Program-made: the position numbers and the translations under genes
The notes under the pieces: generated by a model
Told to the model about the DNA's origin: nothing
The model's input: only the letters and a program-made list of their open reading frames with translations
Databases searched by the model: none
Shown here: in pieces, positions 1-11,256 of the stretch
Numbering within the stretch: position 1 is the first letter of the stretch
Layout: every line of letters begins with the position of its first letter
DNA from: Locusta migratoria
Lineage: Eukaryota > Arthropoda > Insecta > Orthoptera > Acrididae
Direction of reading: 5' to 3'
DNA length: 64,000 bases
NCBI GenBank assembly: GCA_026315105.1
Contig: CM048755.1
Span: forward strand, 760,511,301-760,575,300

Positions 1-2
1 CA

Positions 3-92
3 GTTTCACTTGTTTGAAGCATCATCAGGAGATAAAAGGAGACTTTCTGATATGTACTTTTATCTCCTGATGATGCTTGAAACAAGTGAAAC
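3..92. repeat. Near-perfect palindromic hairpin
   Basis: Two 36-base arms (3-38 and 57-92) are reverse complements with one mismatch, separated by an 18-base loop. The arm contains CATCATCAGGAGATAAAAG. No duplication is visible because the left flank is cut by the window edge. It is probably a fold-back end or the remnant of a small MITE. Nothing coding is associated with it. Confidence 0.8.
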
Positions 93-2161
93 CAGTTGAA
101 TAAGTAAGTGGCATAACATACAGCGTAAGGCTTGGAAAATGATTTATCCAAAATACTTAAAAGCTGTTGACAGTCAGCAGTATAAAGTTCGGTTATTTCC
201 GTCTCACTGTACAATCTTTCCTCTCATCATTCGCAGAGATATTAGCCTATAAATTTGTACTGTGTGTTGATTGTTATCTCAAAAACTATTTCACTTGCAG
301 GCTTGACATTTGTATCATGTTATTCCTTTTCTTTTCCAAAACCTCACTTTTTTTAACAATCTTAGTATATTAAAATCTGAATATTTCTTTGTTTTGAAAA
401 AAGAAAATATGTTACTTATACACTTTGTTCATGTGTGTTTCAAATTTAATGATGCTATATCAATGGGAACACACTGGAATAAATAACATTTTGTTGCAAG
501 TTTACTGGCTGGTTCACAAAACTTCATCTAAAAAGAAATTTTTTATGATTAAGCAAACTTAACATTATGGTTTTAAGAATGTACTAAAAATACAATAACA
601 ATAATACTTTCAGTATATAATAATAAAACAACATATTTACTTATTCTGATGCAACATTGCACTTCAGTAGACATAAATTGTTGAAACAAAATCAAGAAGA
701 AAGGCTGTTACAATGAAACACAAGTGATGTGTTAGTCAAGCATACATGCAATACATTTTGGTACAGTGAGAGGACTCCAGCAGCAAACAAAATTAAAAAG
801 AAAAATAATGATTATTATTATACTGCGTTATGAGGTTTGTAAAACTGTTTAAAAGAAGTGTTGAAATTTTTTACTCTTCATAATTATTTAATACAATTTA
901 AGGTAACCAGTTTTACATTTCTATGTGGCTCATAGGTTTCATCATTATGATGAGTGTGATTCATCTTTAATTGATTAGTACTTAAGAAGAATACAAATTA
1001 TGGATAAGTATTGGTCAAAATTGTGTTGTAATCCATTTAAGAAAGTCCATACAGGGTGAATGAGGATCTTATAATACTAACTGCCTAGATGATTAATTGG
1101 GTACTCCAGAAAGAAAGAAAATGTGAACTGCTGATAACTGAAAGTAAAGAATCTTGTGAAAAGATGCAACCGAGTTGTAGCATATGTGATGACTGTGGGT
1201 GTCAAAGGCGGCTTGCTTTTGTTAAATGGCTTTTTTTCATTAAGGGAATCTTCAGTAATAAAAAAGAAATATACCAGCTCAAAGAAGTACTGAAAAGGTA
1301 AATGTGAAAAAATTAAATGCACTTCTTTCAGGGAGAAACTGGTAAGTCAGAAAATGTGGGGCTATTATGATTCACAAGCAGAAAGGATTTATCAGTTTAG
1401 AAACATTTCCAGTAAAAGTGAAAAAATGTAAGTTGAGACTTCCTTGCCCAAAAGTTAGCCACAAACTTGGATTGGTAAAGAATTTGGAGTAAGCAATTAC
1501 ATGGCAAAGAAAACAGTTAGTTCAAATTTTGAAATTTTCAGAATAAAATAAAATAAATTGTTTTAGACAATTCACCATCGTAGTAAAGTATCAAATATTT
1601 TGAAGTTTGTAAGGAACCAAATAAAATGGTACAGGTTTAAGGTCTGTAAGTCAAATAATAGTTGAGACATAGCCATTTGAAGGTTCAAAAAATTGCAGAA
1701 CTTTGGAAACTTAAAAAATTAATAACTCAAAAACAATCCTTAAGGAAAAAGGTATTCTTCATACAACCAACTGCTGCTACAAAAAAAAAAAAAAAAAAAA
1801 ACCCACACAACACAAAATTTGAATAAATGAATATGTAGTCGAGAAAATTCTCTACAACTTTGCTCTTAAGTTTTTTCATAACTCTCACCATCAGAGGAAT
1901 ATGTGCAAAAATAATGGCAATTTGACACCGTCACTTTATTTTGCATAAACCAGATGTTGAGAAATGTCATGTGACATACCTAGCCCAGAACTCTCTCTGG
2001 CATATGCCATTTTGCTTTCTGTATTTTATGATTTTCTTATTATAACTTATGCATTGTAATTTCAGAGGAATGGTACACTGAATAATTAACAACTACACAT
2101 CATTCTTGGTAAGATAAATTATAATCTAGTGTATATCATATTAGGAGTTAAACAGTTTCGT
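93..2161. other. AT-rich DNA, no gene recognised
   Basis: Only short open frames that look random are present. A 21-base A run lies at 1781-1801. I see no splice-bounded exon or repeat family that I can name. It is consistent with intron or intergenic DNA. Confidence 0.6.
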
Positions 2162-2290
2162 AATGGTTCACCGTAGTGTAGGGGGTAGTGCGTTAGGTTG
2201 TGATGCACAAGAGTGGTAGTTCGAAACCTGCCACTGACATTTTATTTTTTCATTAATAATAACAACAATAATAATAATAATAATAATAAT
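2162..2290 (+). mobile_element. tRNA-derived SINE
   Basis: A tRNA-like head carries an A-box-like segment near 2172-2185 (GTAGTGTAGGGGG) and a B-box-like segment near 2218-2228 (AGTTCGAAACC, against the GGTTCGANNCC consensus). They are spaced as in an RNA polymerase III internal promoter. The head is followed by a T-rich stretch and an AAT microsatellite (about 2251-2290). The element abuts the 3' end of a minus-strand LINE, so the two elements meet tail to tail at the shared AAT/ATT repeat. A decayed tRNA gene is less likely because the tail is SINE-like. Confidence 0.6.
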
Positions 2291-2291
2291 A

Positions 2292-3007
2292 TGGTTTTCT
2301 GTTCTGCAGGACCTAATTGAGGAGTAAGACTCCATGGTCATGGAACAAGTCAATACATGAAGTTTAACACAAGAATGGTAATAGAAAAATTTTAAGTAGT
2401 CCTATGTAGTCCTATGGACACGAATCTCTTAAGACTAAGTGAAAAGAATCGATAAAGAGAAAAAATGAATTAGCTTGATTGCTTAATTTTTCTAGGAGTT
2501 CCTCAACAGAATAAAATGAGTGAGCCATGAGAACTCTTCAATCTAGATTTGAAAGCGTGTGGGTTAGTGTTAGAGTCTTTAGCTCTTGTGGCAGCTTATT
2601 GAAAATGGTTGCTTCAGAATTCTGCACACCTTTCTGTAAAAGTGTCAAGGTGGTGTGATGCAAATGTAGATTCGACTTCTGTCTATATTCACCAAGTGAA
2701 AGCTTCTGACTCGTGGGAATAAGCTGATATTATTAACAACAAACGACATTAAAGAAAAACGTATTGTGACGCCAGTGTCAAAATTTCCAGACTACTGGAA
2801 AGGGGTTGACATGAAGTTCGTGAACTTACACCACATATTGCTTGAACCGCACGTTTCTGAGCCAAAAATAGCCTTTTTGTTTCGGTCTAGTTACCCCAAA
2901 AAATAACGCCGTACATCATAAGTGAGTGAAAGTAAGCATAGTAGACTACTTTTTGTGTTGACAAATCACTTATTTCAGATATTTTTCTAATGGTAAATAA
3001 AGCAGAA
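2292..3007 (-). mobile_element. LINE (L2/CR1-like), 3' part
   Basis: Read on the minus strand, this continues the RT C-terminal region of the LINE at 6774-8215. After a DNA transposon is taken out, codons LNSA-LFTIRKIS read straight across the junction. The following frame includes YAYFHSLMMYGVIFWG, the conserved C-terminal block of CR1/L2-type ORF2, with stops. The 3' end runs into an ATT microsatellite at about 2290, a usual tail for this clade. The element has no complete ORF and is inactive. Confidence 0.7.
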
Positions 3008-3455
3008 GGGTCATTCCATGTCAATTCAACCAGTTTGAGAAACTGTTCCAGCTCATAGTCTCAGATTTAAATGAAATTTGACATACCAATGGCACCATGT
3101 GTGGAATACTCTTGTACAAAGTATTAGGTTCCCCTGACAATTCGTTCCAGAATAGTAGCTTGTGAAAGAAGCTGGTGCGAACCAGAAATTGCAAGGGGCT
3201 TTTGGCAAGCTATCTTCGGAGCCAACTTCAGGGCTTAATAACTTCCAAACTATTCCGCCCATTCCAGTTAAAGTTTTACCACCGAGTATCATCCATTGGG
3301 TCAAAACACCAACAATATGTTTCTGAGGGAAATAAAAAAAAAATTCCAAATGTGATTAAAAACTTACAACATGTTAAGATACATTTTGTAGGTGCCCATT
3401 ATTCCAGATATGATAATTTTTTGTAATTTTTTTTTTAGTAAGTTTCATGTGGGCT

Positions 3456-3501
<46 letters not shown>

Positions 3502-3736
3502 GACATCATGGCCACATCTGTCTCACATATCGAGTTACAGCACAGGGAAATAAAATGAAAAATCACCTGAAGAATGTGGATTTTCAAAGTATGTTAGCAC
3601 AAAAGGGACAAGTGATACCCAAGCCAAAATTTACACTCTGCAAAAATAGTCCATAATGTAATATTCCTCAAAATTTCAACATGTTATTGCAAGGCATTTG
3701 AGTACAACAAGAGTTGACAGAGACGCATTTGTTTAA
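3008..3736 (+). repeat. Left terminal inverted repeat
   Basis: This aligns, inverted, with 6069-6773. Shared blocks include the tip, the stretch around AGCCAACTTCAGGGCTTAATAA, the block GTAGCACAAAAGGGACA and the inner end GAGTTGACAGA. The arm differs from its partner by point changes, small indels and a large CA-repeat expansion. Confidence 0.8.
3458..3501. repeat. (AC)n microsatellite
   Basis: Twenty-two AC units lie inside the left TIR. The matching place in the right TIR has about four units, so the expansion occurred after insertion. Confidence 0.9.
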
Positions 3737-3943
3737 ATTTGTTTTAACATGATTTAGCAAGTAATAGTAATCGTGCAGATAGCTCATTTAGAATAAACCA
3801 GCAGCAATTGTTCAGAACCATTTGGCAACTACAATTTAAACAATGGAAGTTTACATGGACACTGAGTCATTGGTAGGCAGGAACAACAAAGGAAACAAGC
3901 ATGCAACAAAGGTAACTCTTGCTGTTAAGATTCTGGTTCAAAC

Positions 3944-5930
3944 ATGTCAGTGCTGTTGTTGAAAGGCAATATGGATGCAGAAGTGTGTGCTGGTGGTGCT
4001 TTTGTTCAAACAAGTTGCAGTATTGGGAGAGCACTAGAATCTCAATATCGTAAAACAACATATGGAACTAAATGTTATATTCACTTTGTACACAATCTGG
4101 ATGAATTAGACCAAGATTTGCTGCTGTGGAGATCTGGGATGTGTCCTGTTGGCATAAGAAGTATAGTTGAGGTAAACATTAGTGTTTGTTGTCATCATAT
4201 GAAAGTGTTTCTAGATAAGTATTCTTTCCTACAAAGAAATTGTTTTGATTCAGTTGGGATCCATAAGAAGATAGGGAGGTGTAGCCTTCAAGAAGTTGAT
4301 ATAAAAATAGTATTGAAAGTGAATCAGTGCGTGGGACTTAACATGAAACCAGGACAGAAATTATGTTCAAGGTGTGTCACACTGCTGAAAAATGAAGTGA
4401 TGAAGAGTATCATCCACCTTCGACCACAGCAGATAAGCAGTTAAATTCTTCAGTGACTGCTCTTGGTTTGTCACCCATGAAGACACAGAAAGTTGGGAAA
4501 AGAGACAGGCCCAGCTATGGAATAAGAAAACTACAAGAAGCTCAAACGGAATTACAATAGCAAAGTCACTAATGGTGGAAGAGTAAGAATTATCTGCTCC
4601 AGTGGAACTGAAGTCATGCCAGAAATGCTCTGATTTGGACAAAATTGTGCATGATTTGAAAGAAAAAATGTGTTGTATCCACACGCCGGAAAGAAGTAGC
4701 TATTCTCGCCCTTGCACCTTCCAGTTGGTCTACAGAGTGTACCGCAAAGGAATTCAATGTTTCTACATATATGGTAAAGCAAGCTAGGAAAATAAAAGCA
4801 ACCCAAGGAGTGCTACCAGAACACTCAGCTTTACAGCAACAGCACAATCTGCATATCTCCAGTTTTGCAAGGATCACTTGAAAACAGATAAAATTATAGT
4901 AATACTAGACTTTTCTGAAAATTATGCATTTATAGTTCAAGATGCTATTCAAGGATATCATTAGGACAACACTCAAGCAACTCTCCATCCATTTGCAATT
5001 TACCATAGTGACGAATCAGTTACTGTGTCTGTCATGAACTTGTGTGTTTTTAGTGACTGCCTAATTCATGATGCCATTGCAGTTCATGCCCACATATGCA
5101 CTGTCATGGCATATGTCAAGAACAAGTTCCCTCACGTACATTCTGCAAAATACTTCAGTGATGGGCAGCTACCAAGTACAAAAACTGTAAAAACCTCAAA
5201 TTTATGCACGCATTAACATGATTTTCAGATTCTTGCAGAATGGAATTTTTTTGCACCAAGTCATGGTAAAAATGTATGTGATGGTATTGGTGCTACCATT
5301 AAGAGCATGACATCAAGAGATAGTTTGCAGCACGCTACACAAGGCCACATTCTAACGCCTCTTCAGTTATTTATCTGGGTACAGAAAAATATATCTGGCA
5401 TACAATCATTTTATGTTTCAAAAGATGAGGTGAAATCTGTTGAAGAGTTGCTAAAAAGCAGATTGGAAAATGTTAAAACTATTGCAGGCACATGGAGCCA
5501 TCATCACTTTTCTCCAGTAGACTCTGACAATGTGAAGATGAGCACACTGCCTGGTTATAATTATAGGTTCACTCACAACATGTCACTTCACAGTGTGCCT
5601 GACCCTGGATTCAGAAGCAAAACTGGCAACATACAACCAGGTTGCTATGTTATTGCTGTTTATGATGATAAATGGTACCTAGGATGTGTTACAGAGTGCT
5701 GCGAAGCAGAAGGTGATGTAGTAGTGAACTTCATGGCACCACCAGGACCAGCAAGATCATTCCACTGGCCATGTTTGACAGACATGTGTTGGATTCCTTT
5801 TGAACATATTCTTATGACAATTCCAGTTCCTACTACAGTGTCAGGAAGACTGTAAAAGTTACCACTCGATGTACACAGTACAGTTGCTAAAGCATGGGAG
5901 AACTTCAGCTCCAAGCACAATTGACTGGAT
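3944..5930 (+). pseudogene. Putative transposase of the long-TIR element
   Basis: The coding sequence lies in consecutive broken plus-strand frames. Blocks are: 3944-4444 (with CVGLNMKPGQKLCSRCVTLL, a cysteine pair); a lysine-rich part to about 4870; 5025-5165 (with AKYFSDG); and 5220-5920 (with WNFFAPSHGKNVCDGIGATI, then LTPLQLFIW, YIAVYDDKWYLG-like and MAPPGPARSFHWP blocks). The SDG..SHGK..CDGIG arrangement matches a large family of uncharacterised arthropod and cnidarian ORFs known to me only by recall. At least three frameshifts or stops break it. Its position between matching TIRs argues that it is the transposase. I do not know the catalytic residues. Confidence 0.6.
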
Positions 5931-6068
5931 TTTGGCAGTTAAAGTGCATTAAACATTAAATAGAGGCATTGTTTATCTATATATTGTTGCTAGTGATAAA
6001 ATATGGGTGATAAGAAGAGGCAGAAAAGTGTAAAATTATTTTTTGACTGTGAAGCTATTGTCATGTCA

Positions 6069-6773
6069 TCAAATACATCTGTCAACTCTCATTGTACACT
6101 AACGTTTTGCAATAACGTGTTGAAATTTTGAGACATATATTACTATGGTCTACGTATGCAGTCTGACATTTGGCTTGGATACAACCTGTCCCTTTTGTGC
6201 TACCACACTTACGAAATAAGAGTTTTTCAGGTGATTTTCAGTTTTTGTATTTTCCTGTGCATGTAACTCAGTATGTATGACAGATGTAGTCATGAAGTGT
6301 TGTGTGTGTGAGTTTAGCCCACATGAGGCTTACTAAAAAAAATTATCCCCTTTCTGAATGAATTATATTTGGAACGATGGGCACCTAAAATATGTATCAT
6401 TTAACAAATGGCATTTTTAATGACATTTTGATTTTTTTATTTTCCCTCTGAAACATATTGTTAGTGTTTTGACCCATGGAGTGTGTTCCCTATGCGGATT
6501 TTATTAGGTGGTAAAAATTTCAGTGGGATTGGCGGAATAGCTCCAAAGTTATTAAGCCCTGAAGTTGGCTCTTGAGATAGATTGCCAAGGGTGCGTTGAA
6601 ATTTCCGGGTCACACCACCTACTTTCATAAGCTATTATTCTGGAACTAATCGTCAGGGGAACCTAATACTTTGTACGTGTGTCTTCCATACATGGTAACA
6701 CTGGTGTGCTAAATTTCAGGCAAATCTGAGACTATAAGCTGGAACCCCTGGTTGAATTGACATGGAATGACCC
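6069..6773 (-). repeat. Right terminal inverted repeat
   Basis: This is the inverted partner of 3008-3736. It holds only a short TGTGTGTG tract at about 6301-6309 where the left arm has a 44-bp CA repeat. The divergence between the arms shows that they have evolved independently since insertion. Confidence 0.8.
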
Positions 6774-8215
6774 AGAATTCAGTTTTGGAACAAGCTCCTG
6801 AACATGGGCTTTCCACAACAGCTTACTGTTTACCTGCACACCCAGAAATTTAAACTGTTCAGTCTCACTTATCATATGCCCATTATGTGTAATCAAAATT
6901 TTGTCAAATTATGTGTTAGTCATTGTAAAAACTGAGTTTTACTGTGATTTAACATCAACTTGTTATCTACAAGCCATGAACTTACCTCTTGAACTGCATT
7001 ATTTGTCAATATTATGAACAATGTCCTTCACTACCAAGCTGGTATCATCAGAAAACAAAAATATCTTACAATCACCTGTTATACTCGAAGGCATATCAGT
7101 TATATAAATAAGAAACAGCAATGATCCCAAAACAGAACCCTGGGGCACCCCACACTTAATTGTGCCCCATTTCGATTGTAGGTCATAGCCATTTTCAACA
7201 CTGCGGGGAATTACCTTTTGTTGTCTATTATTAAACTAAGAGGTGAACCAGTTGTGAGCTACTCTTTGTATTCCATACTTTTCCAACTTCTGCAACAATA
7301 TTTTGTGATCAACACAATCAAACACCTTTGTTAAATCAAAGAACATGCATAATGACCATAGCCTTTTATTTAACCTGTCAAGTGCCTCGCAGAGGAACGA
7401 AAAAATAGCATTTTCAGTCGTTAAACCACTTCTAAAACCAAACTGTACATTTGACAACAAATTATGTGAACTGAAATGATAAATTAATCTTGAATATACA
7501 GCCTTTTCAATAACTTTAGAAAAAACCGATGGCATAGAAATAGGTTTATAGTTGTCTACATTATACCGTTCTCCTTTTTTATAAAGTGGTTTCACTACTG
7601 AGTATTTTAATCTGTCAGGAAACTGACCATTCTGAAAGGAAAAATTGCAAATATGGCTTATTACTTGGCTAACATATGGAGAACAGTACTTTTGAATTCT
7701 GCTAGATGTTCCATCATATCCACAAGAGTCCTTAGTCTTTAGTGATTTAATTATTGTCTCTATCTCCCTTATGGAAGTATCATGGAGGACCATTTCAGGT
7801 AACAGCCTCGGAAAGGCATTTTCTAAAAATGTTATATGATCACCTGTAGAAACTATTGCTCTGTTTAGTTCATCTGCTATATTCAGAAAGTGATTATTGA
7901 ATACAGCACACATACCTGACTTGTCAGTAACAGAAACATTTCTACTACACACTGACATTATATCTTCTATCTGCTGCTGCTGACCGGACACTTCCTTCAC
8001 GACAGACCAGATGGTTTTAATTTTATCTGGAGAGTTTGCTATTCTTTTTACATACCACATACTTTTTGCCTTCTTAATGACATTTTTCAGAACCTTACAG
8101 TACTGTTTGTAATGAGCTACTGTATCTTCATTCTGACTGCTATTAACATTTTGATACAATTCCCACTTTGTTCTACATGATACTCTTATTCCCTTTGTCA
8201 GCCACCCTGGCTGCC
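6774..8215 (-). pseudogene. LINE (L2/CR1-like) reverse transcriptase
   Basis: The minus-strand frame 8159-7236 encodes the linker and N-terminal RT, including KTKDSCGYDGTSSRI (the usual GxDGI site), LYKKGERYNVDNYKPIS, GFRSGLTTENAI and FFDLTKVFDCVDH (RT motif A). It stops at about 7236, then resumes with CGVPQGSVLGSLLFLIYITD and FLFSDDTS, where FADD is expected. The upstream edge near 8215 reads GWLTKGIRVSC-like. No endonuclease is seen, so the copy is 5' truncated, as is usual for LINEs. Stops and the altered catalytic box make it inactive. Confidence 0.75.
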
Positions 8216-8866
8216 TGTTACTGGAAGTACCCTGTTTTGAGCATTTTGGCCCCTAAGCGGGTTTTGGGCACCCTTATTAGTAAAATAGTTTAGAGTTGTT
8301 CATGTGTAAGAATGCTCCCCCTAAAATGTGCGTTTGTTCCATTTTGTTAATGTGTTGTGAAATATGTAACAACAATTGAATAATGGGCTTCTGAAGCATA
8401 TGCACATAAACTGGGAGGATACTGTAATAATGAATATCCTAAACAACACGCTGATACTTGTAGTTTCATTTATTAATGTAATCCTACATGTCTGTGGCAA
8501 CTGTCATTCTTTAATGAAACAGATAGGAATTACCTTGCTTCTTTTCTTTCTAAGCAGTTAGTCACTATTTATGGAACATGTTGAAAGTCATTAATTAGAA
8601 TCAATGTGTCTAATGAAATGTTTGTCTTTTGCATGACTGCCATGGATGCTTTCAACATAGATTGTATTACTTTTTCTGTAGTTCAGATATGACTTTATTC
8701 ATTTTACTTTGTTCTGCACTAAAATAAAGAGCAAATATTCTGTTTCAAACTGTGACTACATTTTCATTAACAGCTAAAATAACAAATAGAATAAGTGTGG
8801 TAACACTAAATTCCAAATAACTCTAGCACTTAACCTATATATGAAGTTACTACTATCATTACATTA
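8216..8866. other. Unassigned AT-rich DNA
   Basis: I see no convincing coding sequence or named repeat between the 5' truncation of the LINE and the TTA target site of the next DNA transposon. Confidence 0.5.
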
Positions 8867-11161
8867 CACAGGTCGACAAATTTTGACTTTTTGTCTGGGG
8901 TTTGCATGAAAATATGAATTTCTGACTAAATTGACCCTGCTGATCACAAATCTGCAGCCTGTTTCTCTGTAGCACGTCAGGTTTTTGTACCACCACTATC
9001 ATCATCATATTCACCATTGTCTAACTCTGCGCCCAATGAAATTGGAAATTGGAAAGCAATTACGGGACAATGGAAACGAAATGGAACAGTAAAGTGGTTA
9101 AAAACGAATTGTAAGAAAGGCATATGAATTATAAGAAGTAAATATTATGGTGGGCATTTACCAGATAGAGGTATTACTTCCATTTTCGTTTGCCCACGAA
9201 TGAACGCTTGATATCCTTCCTCTTGTGTGTCACTTCTCCTACACGTGTGATGCACCAACAGTAGTCAGCCATCATGTATATTCCCCAACAACCTCGATAA
9301 CGATGTTCGATAGTTTTAAGTTCCTGATGAAATCGTTCACCATGTTCCTCTGAATTTTCTTGAAAACTCTCCAAGTGTGACATTAGAAAATGTAGTTTTA
9401 GAGAGACCTTGCATCCTAACTGTTTAAAGGACTGAAGCATGTCTTCCACTATTTCCTTGTAATCAGGCTGCTTTTTCTGGCCAAGGAAACTATGCACAAC
9501 ATTTTTTAAACTTCTCCAAGCTTGAAGTTCTATTTCCGTCATAGAACTGTCAAAGTGCTCATCAGACATCAACTTCCTTATATCTGGTCCAACAAATATC
9601 CCTTATTTCAACTTTGCAGCCGATAGATTTGGGAATTGCCTACACAGGTATAGTTTCCTGTTTTGTCCACTGCTTTAACATACTGCTTCATGAGTCCTAA
9701 TTTGATGTGCAGTGGAGGCAATAAAATATTATTTGGATTAACCAAATGTTCATTCACTATGTTCTTTGATCCCACTGTCAGATTTTGCCTCTTAGGCCAC
9801 TCTCTCCTACTCCAATGCTCATGATAAGCTCTACTGTCCCGTTCACACGTATAGCAAGGCATCATAGTGTACCCTGCTTGCTGACCAAGAAGAATGCCAA
9901 TCACATACGAGCCACTGGTGTTCTTTGTACTTCACATTTTGTAGAAGTATATTCATGGTATTGTATGTCTCTTTTAAATATACTGAATACGCAATTGGAA
10001 TTGATCCTAGGAAATTTCCAATATGTAGCAACACTGCTGTCAAACTTTGCTTTGAAGAATCTATAAACACTCTCCATTCCTTACTCTCATACTTCTGAGC
10101 TCCCATTTTCATCACTAATCCGGCGATGTCTTTGCAGAACACCATTAAACCATCTTCAACAAAAAAATTCCCTGAAATCTGTATCACGATTTCTGTACAA
10201 TGAATATGATGCACCGTGTGCAAGTAAGTTATTTTCACTGAGACGTGATCCCAGTAGTTGTGCTGCATCTTTTGAGAGTCCTAAGTCTTTCACCAAATTG
10301 TCAAGTTCTCTTTGAGTAAGAGGTTTTGGGCTACTATCGGAACCACACTCAGAATAGTCAGATTCACTGATTTCTTGATACACATCTGGTTCAGAGAATT
10401 CAAGAAAATCCAGATTGATAGCCCTGGGCCATGAGGAACGGGTCTAATTGCCGAATCTAAGTTTGGATACAATATGTTTTCCATGTTTCTTCTGTTGTAT
10501 CTCGTTACATTCATCATACAGAAGTAACAGTCATCAACATGATTCTTCTGTTCAAGCCATACCATAGGAATTGCGAAGTTCAAGAACTTGATTTTACCTT
10601 CACTCCATTCCCTTAACAGCTCCACACATGTATGGCACACAATGTGTGGAGCAAATGACTTGTCCTGATCGCCGAGCTTCATGCCGAAATATGCAAAATA
10701 TGACTTCTGCACAAATTTTGTTATTTGTCAACGTCTTGCACGTATCACATAATTTCCACAGATATAACAAAATGTATCTGGGCTATTCACACACTGCCAT
10801 CCTGACATTTTTAACACACCTTCAGTGATATACCTCCAGTCACAACAAAGCGCGAAAGCACCTTCTTGTAGCTGTAGCACTCACTCACTGATTTCTGTGG
10901 TGATAATGGAACGTCAGCTCCAAGCTCATTAGCCCCCTCTGCCTCACCTTCACACAAAAAATGCAGCGTTTCCACATTTCTGTAGTTATGGACACCGCAT
11001 AACATAGATTTCGCAGCCAATGGTAGGTTTGGAGGGGTGTAGCTGTGCAGAAAAAACTGAGGGTGATGGAAAAAAACTGATATGATTTTCATATTCAGGG
11101 GTGCAAATTTAGTAAAGAACACCACTTACTTTCCAAACCCCAGAATCCATGTTGACCTGTG
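8867..11161 (-). mobile_element. DNA transposon with CACAGGTC termini, TTA duplication
   Basis: The left end is CACAGGTCGACA and the right end, reverse-complemented, is CACAGGTCAACA. Both are followed within about 15-25 bases by TCTGGGGTTTG. TTA flanks both ends (8864-8866 and 11162-11164), consistent with a 3-bp duplication. The interior carries one long minus-strand ORF family. CACAG tips with short duplications recall CACTA/CMC-type elements, while TTA duplications also fit PIF/Harbinger. The superfamily is unresolved. Confidence 0.65.
9174..10811 (-). pseudogene. Arthropod transposon ORF of unknown fold (probable transposase)
   Basis: The minus-strand blocks in order are: CYICGNYV (possible zinc pair, about 10770); FGMKLGDQDKSFAPHIVCHTC and FCMMNVTRYNRRN (10712-10430); LTQRELDNLVKDLGLSKDAAQLLGSRL (10383-10156); WRVFIDSSKQSLTAVLLHIGN and YSVYLKETYNTM (about 10060-9920); LPPLHIKLGLMKQYVKAVDK (9904-9608); SLKLHFLMSHLESF; and EEHGERFHQELKTIEHRYRG..MMADYCW (9572-9174). 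I recognise this block order from a very abundant, mostly unnamed arthropod protein family. At least three frameshifts and two stops break it. The enclosing TIRs argue that it is the transposase; the D/E catalytic set is not assigned. Confidence 0.65.
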
Positions 11162-11256
11162 TTATTTACAACATTCATTATAACAGTATCTCCCCAGTTT
11201 ATGTACATGTGGAAAAGACGTCTGTGTTTGCAATTCATTGGTATGTTCACAAAATA

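Larger units (their letters stand above)
3008..6773 (+). mobile_element. DNA transposon with ~700-bp TIRs, inserted in a LINE
   Basis: The termini are perfect inverted repeats at the tips (GGGTCATTCCATGTCAATTC at the left, its reverse complement at the right). Similarity between the arms extends to about 3736 on the left and 6069 on the right. The element is flanked by AGAA on both sides (3004-3007 and 6774-6777), a 4-bp TSD. Removing the element and one AGAA restores the LINE reading frame, which proves a simple insertion. The interior carries broken plus-strand coding sequence. The superfamily is not certain. A 4-bp duplication with long TIRs is compatible with Sola-type elements and several others, and the assignment is inference. 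Confidence 0.85.

Noticed and set aside
1077..1322. Overlapping open frames on both strands
   Set aside because: Short, low complexity, no motif and no splice context.
3053..3349. Minus-strand frame of 98 codons
   Set aside because: It lies wholly in the left TIR and is not repeated as coding sequence in the right TIR.
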